From Erythrobacter sp. WG (GTDB lineage: Bacteria > Pseudomonadota > Alphaproteobacteria > Sphingomonadales > Sphingomonadaceae), in NCBI RefSeq assembly GCF_026586795.1, contig NZ_JAPFGY010000009.1, positions 1-64,000 of the forward strand: a stretch of DNA of 64,000 bases, in the 5' to 3' direction. Numbering within the stretch: the first letter of the stretch is position 1; every line of letters starts with the position of its first letter. Below, piece after piece: positions 27,803-38,309 of this stretch. Under the pieces are notes generated by a model. The model worked only from the letters and a program-made list of their open reading frames with translations. It was not told the DNA's origin and searched no databases. The position numbers were made by a program, and so were the translations under genes.

Positions 27803-28810
27803 ATGACAACACAAAGCAAACCTTCCGTCCTCGTCACCGGCGGTGCCGGCTATATCGGCAGCCACGCTGTCCTCGCTCTCAAGGACGCCGGTTGGCCCGT
27901 GGCGGTGATCGACAATCTCACCACCGGCTTCCGCTTCGCGATCCCCGAAGGCGTGCCGCTCTACGAGGGCGATATCGAGGACGCGGACCTTCTCGCCCGG
28001 ATTTTCGCCGAGCAGGGGACGGGCGCGATCATGCATTTCGCGGGCTCGATCGTGGTGCCGGAGAGCGTCGAGAACCCGCTCAAGTATTATCACAACAACA
28101 CGGCCAAGAGCCGCGCGCTGATCGCTGCGGCGGTCAAGGCGGGCGTTGCGCACTTCATCTTCTCATCGACCGCGGCGACCTACGGCATCCCCGATGTCGC
28201 CGCTGTCTCGGAGGACACCTCGCAGCGCCCGATCAACCCCTATGGCTGGTCGAAGCTGATGACCGAGCAGATGCTCGCCGACGTCGCCGCGGCGCATCCG
28301 ATGAACTACGGCGTGCTGCGCTACTTCAACGTAGCGGGCGCCGATCCGCAGGCGAGGAGCGGGCAATCGACCGCCGGGGCGACCCACCTCATCAAGGTCG
28401 CGATCGAGGCGGCGCTCGGCAAGCGCGAATCGGTGAGCGTGTTCGGCACCGATTACGCAACGCCCGACGGCACCGGGGTGCGTGACTACATTCACGTCAG
28501 CGATCTTGCCGCCGCCCACGTCCTGACGCTGGAGGCGCTGATTGCCGAGCCGGACCGATCGCTGACGATGAATTGCGGCTATGGGCGCGGCTTCTCGGTC
28601 AACGAGGTGCTCGATGCGGTCGACCGGGTGACGAACCGCAAGCTCGATCGCCGCATCGAGGGGCGGCGCGCGGGCGATCCCGATTCGCTGATTTCCGATC
28701 CCTCGCGATTGAAGGCGACGCTCGGCTGGGAGCCGAAAAACGCCGATCTCGACACGATCATCGCCCATGCGCTCGCCTGGGAGCGCCGATTGACCGACTT
28801 GCGCGGGTGA
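27803..28810 (+). CDS. galE: UDP-glucose 4-epimerase
   Basis: NAD-dependent epimerase interconverting UDP-glucose and UDP-galactose (335 aa) for polysaccharide synthesis and galactose use. The Rossmann start is VTGGAGYIGSHAVLALKDAG. The catalytic triad sits in SSTAATYG and the Y-x3-K motif in NPYGWSKLMTE. C-terminal substrate site GTGVRDYIHVSDLAAAHV. It stands alone, divergent from the DUF4136-like gene. Confidence 0.95.
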   Translation: MTTQSKPSVLVTGGAGYIGSHAVLALKDAGWPVAVIDNLTTGFRFAIPEGVPLYEGDIEDADLLARIFAEQGTGAIMHFAGSIVVPESVENPLKYYHNNTAKSRALIAAAVKAGVAHFIFSSTAATYGIPDVAAVSEDTSQRPINPYGWSKLMTEQMLADVAAAHPMNYGVLRYFNVAGADPQARSGQSTAGATHLIKVAIEAALGKRESVSVFGTDYATPDGTGVRDYIHVSDLAAAHVLTLEALIAEPDRSLTMNCGYGRGFSVNEVLDAVDRVTNRKLDRRIEGRRAGDPDSLISDPSRLKATLGWEPKNADLDTIIAHALAWERRLTDLRG

Positions 28811-28915
28811 CTCGGGCAGACTCGCATTGACGCCGCAGGGGCTTGCCGCTATCGGCCGCCCTCGAATTTCCGCGCGTCGGACCCATCCGGCGCGCTTTGC
28901 ATTTGGAAAAGAGCC

Positions 28916-29041
28916 ATGAAGATCGTCAACAGCCTGAAGTCGCTGAAGGGCCGTCACCGCGACAACCGCGTGATCCGTCGTCGCGGCCGCACCTACGTGA
29001 TCAACAAGACCGACCGTCGCTTCAAGGCCCGCCAGGGCTGA
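28916..29041 (+). CDS. ykgO: 50S ribosomal protein L36, zinc-free (C-minus) type
   Basis: A 41-residue protein, [20 protein letters not shown] followed by [21 protein letters not shown]. It lacks the Cys/His zinc ligands of classical L36, so it is the YkgO/RpmJ2 form that functions without zinc. It lies about 105 bases after galE with its own leader. Confidence 0.95.
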   Translation: MKIVNSLKSLKGRHRDNRVIRRRGRTYVINKTDRRFKARQG

Positions 29042-29143
29042 ACCGGCGCGGCTGCCCGGAAGGGCGGCTGAGGGATTGGCGGCCCGCCTCCTTGCCGGAG
29101 CGCGGGCCGCAGGCTTTTGGGGCGGTGTACCCGGGGGATCGCG

Positions 29144-29761
29144 ATGGGCAAGGCGCCAAACCAGCGAGCGGTAGTGTTCGACATCGGGCGGGTGCTGTTC
29201 CAGTGGCAGCTGCGCGTGCTGTTTGCGAAGCTGATCGACGATCCGCAGGAGCTCGACTGGTTCCTCGAGCATGTCGTGACCGAGGACTGGCACTACGAAC
29301 ACGATCGCGGGCGCCCGCTGGCCGAGATGGTGCCCGAGCGGATCGCCCTCTACCCGCGCTACGAAAGCCACATCCGCGCCTATGTGCAGCGCTTCACAGA
29401 GTCGATCCCCGGCCCGGTCGAGGGCTCGCACGCGCTGGTGGAAAGGCTCGCCGAACGCGGCGTGCCGCTTTACGGCCTCACCAATTTCGGTGACGAGTTC
29501 TGGCAAATGTTCCGCCCGACCGCGCCGATCTTCGATCTGTTCGATGACATCGTCGTCTCCGGGGTGGAGAAGCTCGCCAAGCCCGACCCGCGCATCTACG
29601 CCATCTTGGAAGCACGCGCCGGGCGTAGTGGGGCCGAGCTGTTTTTCACCGACGATAGCCCCGCCAATGTCGCCGCTGCCCGGGCACGGGGATGGGATGC
29701 GCACGTGTTCACCGATGCCCGGTCGCTGGAAGCGCAGCTGACGGCGGCGGGGCTGCTCTGA
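29144..29761 (+). CDS. HAD-superfamily (subfamily IA) hydrolase
   Basis: Phosphatase-like enzyme (205 aa). Motif I is VVFDIGRVLFQW, motif II YGLTNFG, motif III Lys in KLAKPDPRIY, and motif IV FFTDDSPANVAAARARGWDA. Residues between motifs I and II form the helical cap. Substrate is not predictable; similarity is to the 2-haloacid dehalogenase/YihX branch. The ATG at 29144 follows GGGGGA; an earlier in-frame codon at 29117 is not family-like. Confidence 0.88.
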   Translation: MGKAPNQRAVVFDIGRVLFQWQLRVLFAKLIDDPQELDWFLEHVVTEDWHYEHDRGRPLAEMVPERIALYPRYESHIRAYVQRFTESIPGPVEGSHALVERLAERGVPLYGLTNFGDEFWQMFRPTAPIFDLFDDIVVSGVEKLAKPDPRIYAILEARAGRSGAELFFTDDSPANVAAARARGWDAHVFTDARSLEAQLTAAGLL

Positions 29762-29784
29762 GGCTGGGCCGCACGGCACGGGCG

Positions 29785-29828
29785 AAAAAAATCCCCCGGC
29801 GCGCTTCGGGAACGGCGCGCGCCGGGGG
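29785..29828 (-). terminator. Rho-independent terminator of the CC_3452-type gene
   Basis: A perfect 12-base-pair stem, CCCCCGGCGCGC (29793-29804) against GCGCGCCGGGGG (29817-29828). On the reverse strand it is followed by a seven-T run at 29791-29785. It lies 68 bases past the stop of the 29896-30243 gene and may also stop the converging HAD gene. Confidence 0.85.
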
Positions 29829-29895
29829 TTCTGGAAGCTCCATCCGGTGGAGAGAGGGGGACAGTTCCGGACGGAGGATGCGGATCAGGCCGCTA

Positions 29896-30243
29896 TCAGG
29901 CGTTGCACTTCGCCAGTTCTTCGGCCTCCAGCACTTCGCCGTTGACCTTGAACTCGGCGACTTCGCCGAACTTGCGGTTGAGGCCGCGGCACACGCGCAG
30001 CGGGCGCGCCGAGGCCTTGTTGGCGACGCAGGTCGCGTCCTTGCAGGTCCAGGCGACGCTGTCGCTGACCAGGCGGGTTTCGCTCGCCGGAGCGACGAGC
30101 TTGGCGCTGTAGTAAGGCGCGCCCGCGGCTTCCACCGGCGAGGCGCCGGTGGCGACGGTGAAGGTCAGGCCGGTGTAGATCAGCGCGGAGGCGAGAACCG
30201 CGAACTTGCCGGTGCGGGGGAGGGCGGAGAAGCTGTCGATCAT
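29896..30243 (-). CDS. CC_3452-family small exported protein
   Basis: A 115-residue protein with an N-terminal membrane/signal segment (about 13-38), AVLASALIYTGLTFTVATGA. The mature core contains YYSAKLVAPASETRLVSDSV, AWTCKDATCVANKASARPLR and a final AEELAKCNA. Four cysteines probably form two disulfides. It matches the CC_3452 family of alphaproteobacterial proteins of unknown function. Divergent from the HxlR regulator. Confidence 0.7.
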   Translation of the reverse strand: MIDSFSALPRTGKFAVLASALIYTGLTFTVATGASPVEAAGAPYYSAKLVAPASETRLVSDSVAWTCKDATCVANKASARPLRVCRGLNRKFGEVAEFKVNGEVLEAEELAKCNA

Positions 30244-30307
30244 TGTGGGTCCTTTGCCTTTTCTGAGGGGCATTTGCCCCGTGGTCTCTGTGACCGTGTT
30301 TTGCAAT

Positions 30308-30372
30308 GCAACATTTCGATTCGAAACCAGTTGCTATTCACCACTTACATACCTAAGTTGCGAGTTGCAACT
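30308..30372. promoter_or_regulatory. Divergent control region with nested dyads, probable HxlR operators
   Basis: The A+T-rich 203-base gap between the CC_3452-type gene and the HxlR gene holds TTTCGA-T-TCGAAA (30314-30326) flanked by GCAAC and GTTGC. It also holds the perfect palindrome AGTTGCAACT (30363-30372), preceded by a further AGTTGC. The recurring GTTGC/GCAAC unit suggests two related binding sites. Confidence 0.5.
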
Positions 30373-30446
30373 GAAAACTGAAAAATTTTGTGAGGCGCTC
30401 GAAAAGCGGTTACACACAACCCCGGAAGGGGAAGGGACGAGACGAT

Positions 30447-31001
30447 ATGGGCGAGCTTAGAGAACCGCTGCGGGAACTGATCGAATGCGGCTTGCCGCAA
30501 GCGCTCGAAGTGATGGGCGAGCGCTGGTCGTTCATGATCCTGCGTGCGAGCTTCAACGGGCTCAAGCACTTCGAGGAATTCCTCACCGAACTCGGGATCG
30601 CCCGCAATATCCTCTCCAACCGCCTCGCAAAGCTGGTCGAACACGGTATCTTGAAGCGCGAGCCGTGCGCCGACGATCGCCGCAAGATCGAATACCGCCT
30701 GACCGAGAAGGGCTTCGATCTGCTGCCCGCGATGGTCGCGCTGCGCCAGTGGGGGCAGAAATACGGCGGCGAGCGGGTGGTGGAAGACCCCGTGCTGGTC
30801 GACGAGCGCGATCGGCTGCCGATCGGCCCGGTCTCGATCCTTGCCCATGACGGGCGCATCCTCGGCCCGCAGGATCTCTGGCTGGTTCGCCCCGCCAACC
30901 TCGGCAAGCGCGCCGATGGCAGCATCGCCACGCCGGCGAGTGCGCTGACGACCGGCGACGTGGTCGACCTTGCCGCCAAGAAGGCCTCGATCGCCCGATA
31001 A
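30447..31001 (+). CDS. HxlR-family transcriptional regulator
   Basis: Winged-helix protein (184 aa), longer than the usual 100-130. The HxlR domain covers about residues 10-105: LPQALEVMGERWSFMILRAS, LGIARNILSNRLAKLVEHGI and the wing PCADDRRKIEYRLTEKG. The extra C-terminal 70 residues have no recognised motif. The ATG at 30447 follows GAAGGGA. It probably regulates itself and the divergent exported protein gene. Confidence 0.88.
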   Translation: MGELREPLRELIECGLPQALEVMGERWSFMILRASFNGLKHFEEFLTELGIARNILSNRLAKLVEHGILKREPCADDRRKIEYRLTEKGFDLLPAMVALRQWGQKYGGERVVEDPVLVDERDRLPIGPVSILAHDGRILGPQDLWLVRPANLGKRADGSIATPASALTTGDVVDLAAKKASIAR

Positions 31002-31064
31002 TTCGGGGGTAGCCGCGCCGTATCGGGTGCCGTTGGGCGCCCGGCTGCGCTATGGGCCGCGACC

Positions 31065-32867
<1,803 letters not shown>

Positions 32868-32871
32868 CGGT

Positions 32872-33714
32872 TTACTCGTCGCCGCCATCGTCGCCACCAT
32901 CGTCATCGCCGCCGTCGTCATCGCCGCCGTCGTCATCGCCGGCGTCGTCGGCGTCATCGGCCTCGTCTGCGTCACTTTCCTCGGCCGCTTCGGCGGTCTC
33001 CTCCTCTTCGGAGCTTTCCTCGACGGAAGTCTCTTCCGATGAGGTCTCCTCAATGGACGATTCCTCGGTCACTTCCGAGGTCATCGTGGATTCGAAGCTC
33101 GAAGATTCGACGGTCTCGGTGATGACGGTCTCCGAATAGGAATACTCCTCGACGATCACCGAACTGTATTGGGTATAGTATTCGGTGTAGCTGAAGCCGC
33201 CGTAGTCGTAGTAGCCCCACGAGCCGATCGTGGCGAGGTCGATCACCGCATCGAACAGCGCCAGGGTGATCTGCGCGGCGGTGTTCCACGGGTTCCCGCC
33301 GCGATTGCCGGTGAACTGGAAGGCGGTGTCGCCCTTCTTGAGGTAGTAGAGCACGTGGGTGTCGACATCGATCGGCTTGGCGACCGGCCGGCCCCGGATG
33401 TCGGTGATGACGTCGCCGGGCAGGATGTTGTTCTTGGCCGCGATGCCCGTGGGGTCGGTCGAGAGCACCAGCACGCCCCGCACGTTCGGCTTGATCCCGA
33501 ATTGCGACCGGACCGCCGGGGTCAGCTCCATCAGCGTGGCATCGACCGCGCGCGACACGTAGGGCTTGGGCAGGCTCGCGGCAGCGCCTTGCGCCGCGGC
33601 TTGCGGGACCCCGAAAGTACCCTCGAGGATGGCTGGCCCAAATGCGCCCAATGCGATGGCCGACGCGGACACTACAAGCGCGCGCGGCAGGCGGCGCCCC
33701 GATACAATCTTCAT
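32872..33714 (-). CDS. Exported PDZ-domain protein with Ser/Thr/Glu and Asp/Gly-rich acidic tail
   Basis: A 280-residue exported protein, signal peptide about 1-42 (cleavage near AAAQG). Residues about 55-135 form a DegP-type PDZ domain (LTPAVRSQFGIKPNVRGVLV, LPGDVITDIRGRPV). A Tyr-rich segment follows (GYYDYGGFSYTEYYTQYSS). From about residue 185 the chain is almost wholly Ser, Thr, Glu, then Glu/Ala/Asp, ending in repeated DDGGD. No protease domain is present. The tail suggests cation binding or an extended surface. Converges on recQ. Function unknown. Confidence 0.75.
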   Translation of the reverse strand: MKIVSGRRLPRALVVSASAIALGAFGPAILEGTFGVPQAAAQGAAASLPKPYVSRAVDATLMELTPAVRSQFGIKPNVRGVLVLSTDPTGIAAKNNILPGDVITDIRGRPVAKPIDVDTHVLYYLKKGDTAFQFTGNRGGNPWNTAAQITLALFDAVIDLATIGSWGYYDYGGFSYTEYYTQYSSVIVEEYSYSETVITETVESSSFESTMTSEVTEESSIEETSSEETSVEESSEEEETAEAAEESDADEADDADDAGDDDGGDDDGGDDDGGDDGGDE

Positions 33715-33863
33715 ATTGTTGCCCCCATGATTTTGTCAGCCCGGCTGACGCGCTGCGCGGGGGGTGAGCCGAGCGACTCGCATCCTCTGGGCCCGCCCAA
33801 TAGCCACAAGCCGCCGCGCCATGGCAAGGCCATGGGGCATCGTCCTTCACGTCCGTGAGAACA

Positions 33864-34730
33864 TCAGCGCGATCTTTGGCGCACCGAATAGGTGATCTGG
33901 ATCCGCACCCACGAGCCGAACTGCTCCTGCCCGCCGATCCGCGCCGGTCGCACCCGGAACTGCCACGCGGCGGCGAGCACGGCGCGGCCGATCTGCGAGC
34001 CTTGCGGGCTTTCGCTCAAAAGCACGCAGTCCTCGACATAGTAGCCGCTCACCGTCTTGCAGGCGATCAGCGCCACCCCGGGGCCGCTGGCGGTGGAGAG
34101 GTAGCCGGCGAGCTCCTGGTCGGTCGGTTCGCGATACCAGCGCGCGGCGTAGAGCGGCTCGCCGTTGGGCGCGGTGCCGACGCGCTCGCTGTCACCGGCG
34201 GTGCGCGGGTTGCCGGTGTCGACCGGGCCGTAGCTCTGGCTCGGATTGACCCGTGCGCCGATCCTGGGGCGCGCCGGGGCTGTGGTGGGCTGCGGTTCGG
34301 GCGCGGGCTGCGGCTGCGGCGGAGCGGGGGGCGGGGGCGACGGTGCGGGCTGCGGGTTCAAGGACAGCGGCGAGGGGCGCATCGGCTGCGGCGGGCTGAC
34401 CGGGGTGGTCTGCTGCGGCGTCTCGGCGCTGGCGGTTTCCTGTGGCTGCTCGGGCGCGGCCTCAGGCGGGGGCGGGGCGGCGAATTCGACCGACTTGAAG
34501 GTGGTGACCTTCTCCTTGCCGTCCTCCACGCCGGCGATCTTGGCGCCGATCGTCAGCAGCAACAGCAGGAGCAGCGCCTCGAGCCCGATCGCGATCCCGA
34601 GCGCCGTGAGCTTGCGCCGCCGCGAGGCGTCGCGCACCGCCGCCACGAGCGCGGCCAGCCCGCGCGGCGCTTCGCTCGCCTGTGCCGAAGAAAGGTCGGT
34701 AATCGCCACTGCGCCCTTGATCGCAGCCAC
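33864..34730 (-). CDS. TonB-like energy transducer
   Basis: Inner-membrane anchored periplasmic protein (288 aa). One transmembrane helix (about 44-62), IAIGLEALLLLLLLTIGAKI, is followed by a Pro/Gln-rich stretch (about 85-155) that could span the periplasm. A small C-terminal domain has YYVEDCVLLSESPQGSQIGR and VLAAAWQFRVRPARIGG, matching TonB C-terminal folds. No exbB/exbD adjoin. It could energise receptors such as the one at 16471, but that link is inference. Confidence 0.75.
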   Translation of the reverse strand: MAAIKGAVAITDLSSAQASEAPRGLAALVAAVRDASRRRKLTALGIAIGLEALLLLLLLTIGAKIAGVEDGKEKVTTFKSVEFAAPPPPEAAPEQPQETASAETPQQTTPVSPPQPMRPSPLSLNPQPAPSPPPPAPPQPQPAPEPQPTTAPARPRIGARVNPSQSYGPVDTGNPRTAGDSERVGTAPNGEPLYAARWYREPTDQELAGYLSTASGPGVALIACKTVSGYYVEDCVLLSESPQGSQIGRAVLAAAWQFRVRPARIGGQEQFGSWVRIQITYSVRQRSR

Positions 34731-34771
34731 GCGGGAACGGGGGGAGGGGGTGCGCGGCCTTGCGCTGGCCC

Positions 34772-36262
34772 TTAGCCCGTCATCAGCCGATAGGATAGCG
34801 CCTCGGCGATATGCGCGCGCCCGACGGTCTCGGCCCCGGCCAGATCCGCGATCGTGCGCGCCACCCGCAGCATCCGGGTGTAGCCGCGAGCCGAGAGCCG
34901 CAGCTTTTCGGCCGCCTGGAGGAGCAGCTTGCGTCCCGCTTCGTCGGGCGCGGCGAAGGTGTCGAGCTTTCCGCCCTCCAGTTCGGCGTTCGAGCGCACC
35001 CCGCGCGCGACCTGCCGGGCGCGGGCGGCGGCGACGCGGCGGGCGACCTCGGCGCTACCCTCCGCCGGGGGCGGCAGGGTCATGTCGAGCGCGCTCACCG
35101 CGCCGACATGGACGTGGAGATCGATACGGTCGAGCAGCGGCCCGGAAAGGCGCGCCTGATAGTCGCCGATGCAGCGCGGATACTTGTTGCAGTTCCTTGC
35201 GGGATCGCCCGCATAGCCGCAGCGGCACGGGTTCATCGCCGCCACCAGCTGCACCCGCGCCGGGAAGGTCACGTGGGCATTGGCGCGGGCGACGTCGACC
35301 GACCCCGTCTCCAAAGGCTGGCGCAGCGAATCGAGCACCGGGCGCTGGAACTCGGGCAGCTCGTCGAGGAACAGCACGCCCAGATGGGCGAGGCTGACCT
35401 CTCCGGGTCGCACCTTCAGCCCGCCCCCGGTCAGCGCCGCCATGCTCGCCGAATGGTGCGGGGCGCGGAAGGGGCGGGAGCGGCTGATCCGGCCGGCCTC
35501 GAGCGTGCCGGCCACCGATTGCACCATCGACACCTCGAGCGCCTCGGCCGGGGTCATGGGGGGGAGGATGCCGGGCAGGCAGCTGGCGAGCAGGCTCTTG
35601 CCCGATCCGGGCGGGCCGACCATCATCAGGTTGTGCCCGCCGGCGGCCGCGATCTCCAGCGCGCGCTTGGCGGTCTCCTGCCCGCGCACTTGCCTCAGGT
35701 CATTGCCCTCCACCGTCTCGGCAACCTCGCCGCGCGGGGGTTCGGGCAGAACCAGACTGCCCTTCAAGTGGCCGAGCAGGCCGACCAGATCGCGCGGGGC
35801 GAGCACCGGCACCCCGCTCGCCCAGCGCGCTTCGGGCCCCTGCGCGGCGGGGCAGATCAGCCCGCTGCCGACCTCGCTCGCATGAAGCGCGGCGATGAGC
35901 ACGCCGGGGCTCGGCACCACCCGGCCATCCAGCGCGAGTTCGCCGACCGCGATCCAGTCGCCAAGCTGCTCGGCATCGGTCACGCCCATCGCGGCGAGCA
36001 GGGCGAGGGCGATCGGCAGGTCGTAGTGCGACCCGTCCTTGGGCAGGTCCGCAGGGCTGAGGTTCACCGTGATCCGCTTGGGCGGCAGCGCGAGGCCCAT
36101 CGCCGCGAGCGCCGCCTGCACCCGCTCGCGGCTCTCGCTCACCGCCTTGTCGGGCAGGCCCACGAGGTTGAAGCGCGGCAGGCCCGGCCCGACCTGACAC
36201 TGCACCTCCACGCTGCGCGCCTCGAGCCCGAGGTAGGCAACCGTCTTCACCAGCGCGACCAT
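34772..36262 (-). CDS. comM: YifB/ComM-family AAA+ ATPase
   Basis: Mg-chelatase-like ATPase (496 aa); ComM is a branch-migration helicase aiding natural transformation. The N-terminal Lon-like fold is VALVKTVAYLGLEARSVEVQ and ADLPKDGSHYDLPIALALLA. Walker A is GPPGSGKSLLA, Walker B VLFLDELPEF, then the zinc-like cluster MNPCRCGYAGDPARNCNKYP and the C-terminal RGYTRMLRVARTIADL. Complete. Confidence 0.93.
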   Translation of the reverse strand: MVALVKTVAYLGLEARSVEVQCQVGPGLPRFNLVGLPDKAVSESRERVQAALAAMGLALPPKRITVNLSPADLPKDGSHYDLPIALALLAAMGVTDAEQLGDWIAVGELALDGRVVPSPGVLIAALHASEVGSGLICPAAQGPEARWASGVPVLAPRDLVGLLGHLKGSLVLPEPPRGEVAETVEGNDLRQVRGQETAKRALEIAAAGGHNLMMVGPPGSGKSLLASCLPGILPPMTPAEALEVSMVQSVAGTLEAGRISRSRPFRAPHHSASMAALTGGGLKVRPGEVSLAHLGVLFLDELPEFQRPVLDSLRQPLETGSVDVARANAHVTFPARVQLVAAMNPCRCGYAGDPARNCNKYPRCIGDYQARLSGPLLDRIDLHVHVGAVSALDMTLPPPAEGSAEVARRVAAARARQVARGVRSNAELEGGKLDTFAAPDEAGRKLLLQAAEKLRLSARGYTRMLRVARTIADLAGAETVGRAHIAEALSYRLMTG

Positions 36263-36534
36263 GCTGCACCCCCGATTGTCCGCCCTGGGCGCGATTGTGC
36301 AGGCTTGTGAGGGGCTTGTCGAGCGTTCCCGGTGGCGCGGCCAAGTTGACGAAAGTCATGCGCTTTCCGGTTTCGCGCGCGCAGGCTGTTGGAATGCCCC
36401 CGGGCGTTTCCAACTGTTGGACACCCTGGCTGTCTCACCGCGAACTTGCGGCCGCCCTCCGCAACACCACGCAGGCAAATCGTAAGGATAAATCTTGGCG
36501 AATTGGCAGGGTGCCGCAGGCGACACAGGCTGCG

Positions 36535-37581
36535 ATGAAACGCGCATTCGCCCTCTGCCTTGCCGCCCTCGCGCTGCTGCTGCCGCACGCGGCAGCGACC
36601 GCGCAGAGCCATGCGCCGGGCGGCCGGGTGGTCTCGGTGACCCGCTGGGTCGAGGAATGGGACCCGGCCAGCCGCCAGTGGGTGAGGGTCGCCGACGCGC
36701 CCGCTGGCCTCGCGCTTGCCGGGTTCGAGAGCGCCGCGGCGCGTCCCGCCGCGACCCACCGCAACGGCAGCGCCGTCGTCGCCGAGACCGTCTTCGAGGA
36801 GCCGATACGCTTCATCGCCGCCCCGCGCGGCGCGATGGCGGGCGCCCGCGCCCCGATCGCCCGCTTCGGGCCTTTCGCGGTGCTCGATTCCGGGCGCGCT
36901 GCCGTGGTCGACGCCACCGACGCCTCGAGCCCGCAGGCCTTCGCCGCGATGATGGCCGCCTATCCGAACCTTGCCGTTCTCGAGTTCCTCGATGCGCCGG
37001 GAACGAGCCACGATCTCGCCAACCTGAAGCTGGGCCGCGCGATCCGCAGGGCCGGGCTCGCCACCCACGTGCCCGCCGGCGGCTCGGCGCGATCGGGCGC
37101 GGTCGAGCTGTTCCTCGCCGGCACCCGCCGCACGGTCGAGCCCGGCGCGATGTTTGCCGTCCATTCGTGGCGCGACGGGCTCGGCCGCGAACCAGCCGAC
37201 TTCGCCCCCGACGCGCCCGAGAACCGGCTCTACCTCGATTACTACGCGGAAATGGGCATGAGCCCTCAGCAGGCGCGCGCCTTCTACGCCATGACCAACT
37301 CGGTCCCCCATGCCGGCGCGAAGTGGCTGGACGGCGCGGAGATGGCGCGCTGGATCGCCCCTGCCGAGCGGGAAAACCGCGCGCCGGCGGACCGACTGCT
37401 CGAGCCTCGCCTCGAACAGGCCCTCCGCGTCGCGCTCGCCCGGTCGGGCGAGGCGCTGGCCGGCGCCTTCCGCCCGTCCGTCCGCCTGCCGGCCGCGCTG
37501 CCCGCACCCGAACCCGCCCCGCGCCTTGCCTATGCGCTCGGCACCACGGGTCTGCTTGACTCGGGGGCGGCTTTCCCATAA
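36535..37581 (+). CDS. Exported ClpP/crotonase-fold-like protein (COG3904 type)
   Basis: A 348-residue protein with a signal peptide (about 1-23, ATAQ). Its middle resembles periplasmic ClpP-fold proteins: [20 protein letters not shown], then [20 protein letters not shown] and [14 protein letters not shown]. In related proteins the serine site is a Cys-bracketed C-x-SAC; here the Ser remains but the cysteines are absent. The C-terminal 60 residues are Ala/Pro-rich. Hydrolase activity is uncertain. The 272 bases before it contain no visible gene. Confidence 0.55.
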   Translation: MKRAFALCLAALALLLPHAAATAQSHAPGGRVVSVTRWVEEWDPASRQWVRVADAPAGLALAGFESAAARPAATHRNGSAVVAETVFEEPIRFIAAPRGAMAGARAPIARFGPFAVLDSGRAAVVDATDASSPQAFAAMMAAYPNLAVLEFLDAPGTSHDLANLKLGRAIRRAGLATHVPAGGSARSGAVELFLAGTRRTVEPGAMFAVHSWRDGLGREPADFAPDAPENRLYLDYYAEMGMSPQQARAFYAMTNSVPHAGAKWLDGAEMARWIAPAERENRAPADRLLEPRLEQALRVALARSGEALAGAFRPSVRLPAALPAPEPAPRLAYALGTTGLLDSGAAFP

Positions 37582-37657
37582 CGGCCCCGGTCTGTTTTGC
37601 GGCTCGCTTGTCGGTGGGCCCCGGCTCCCCATGCCGGTCTGCTTTTTCGAGGATGAC

Positions 37658-37792
37658 ATGAAGCGTACCTTCCAGCCCAGCAATCTCGTGCGTGCCCGTC
37701 GCCACGGTTTCTTCGCGCGCAAGGCCACCCCGGGCGGCCGCAAGGTGCTCCGCGCCCGCCGCGCCCGCGGCCGCAAGAAGCTCTGCGCGTAA
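37658..37792 (+). CDS. rpmH: 50S ribosomal protein L34
   Basis: A 44-residue, highly basic protein starting [20 protein letters not shown] and ending [10 protein letters not shown]. The ATG at 37658 follows GAGGA. It opens the conserved rpmH-rnpA-yidD-yidC run. Confidence 0.97.
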   Translation: MKRTFQPSNLVRARRHGFFARKATPGGRKVLRARRARGRKKLCA

Positions 37793-37879
37793 CCTGTTTT
37801 TCGCACCCGCATCCGCGGGTCCGATCCTCGCTCGTGCGACCTGAAGGTCGCGTCGCTGCGGGCGCGCGTTCGCGCTTGC

Positions 37880-37903
37880 GGGCTCCCTTCGGGAGCCCGT
37901 TTT
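37880..37903 (+). terminator. Rho-independent terminator between rpmH and rnpA
   Basis: GGGCTCCC-TTC-GGGAGCCC followed by GTTTT, a perfect eight-pair stem. It lies 88 bases after rpmH and ends 16 bases before the rnpA start, so it should attenuate rnpA relative to rpmH. Confidence 0.85.
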
Positions 37904-37919
37904 GCGTATGGGAACCCCA

Positions 37920-38309
37920 ATGATCTCGGTTCTTACCAAGCGCGCCGATTTCCTCGCGGCCAATTCCGGCACCCGCAACGCGCGGGCCGGCTTCGTGCTG
38001 CTGACCCGGCCGAACGGGGGGCAGGGCATCCGCTACGGCATCACCGTCACCAAGAAGATCGGCAGCGCCGTCACCCGCAACCGCATGAAACGGCGCTTTC
38101 GGGAACTGCTGCGCGCCGCGCTCCCCGTGCAGGGCCTTGCCGACCACGATCACGTCCTGATCGGCCGCGCGGGCGGGATCGAGCGCGACTTCCACCTGAT
38201 GGCGGACGAACTCGCCAAGGCGCTCGAGCGCGCCCGCGAAGGCCGCGGCGATCCGGCGGGCGGGCGCCGCCCGCGCAAGGGCAACCGGGGCGGGAGCGGG
38301 CGGAGATGA
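37920..38309 (+). CDS. rnpA: Ribonuclease P protein component
   Basis: Basic protein (129 aa) that assists the RNase P RNA in tRNA 5' maturation. Start MISVLTKRADFLAANSG; core FVLLTRPNGGQGIRYGITVT and the signature TRNRMKRRFRELLRAALP. A Gly/Arg-rich tail follows. ATG 37908 is an alternative start adding four residues. The stop overlaps yidD as ATGA. Confidence 0.95.
   Translation: MISVLTKRADFLAANSGTRNARAGFVLLTRPNGGQGIRYGITVTKKIGSAVTRNRMKRRFRELLRAALPVQGLADHDHVLIGRAGGIERDFHLMADELAKALERAREGRGDPAGGRRPRKGNRGGSGRR

Noticed and set aside
32878-33010. Short tandem GCCGTCGTCATC-type DNA repeats resembling a repeat array
   Set aside because: They are the codons of the Asp/Gly and Glu-rich tail of the PDZ protein; there are no regular spacers, so no CRISPR.
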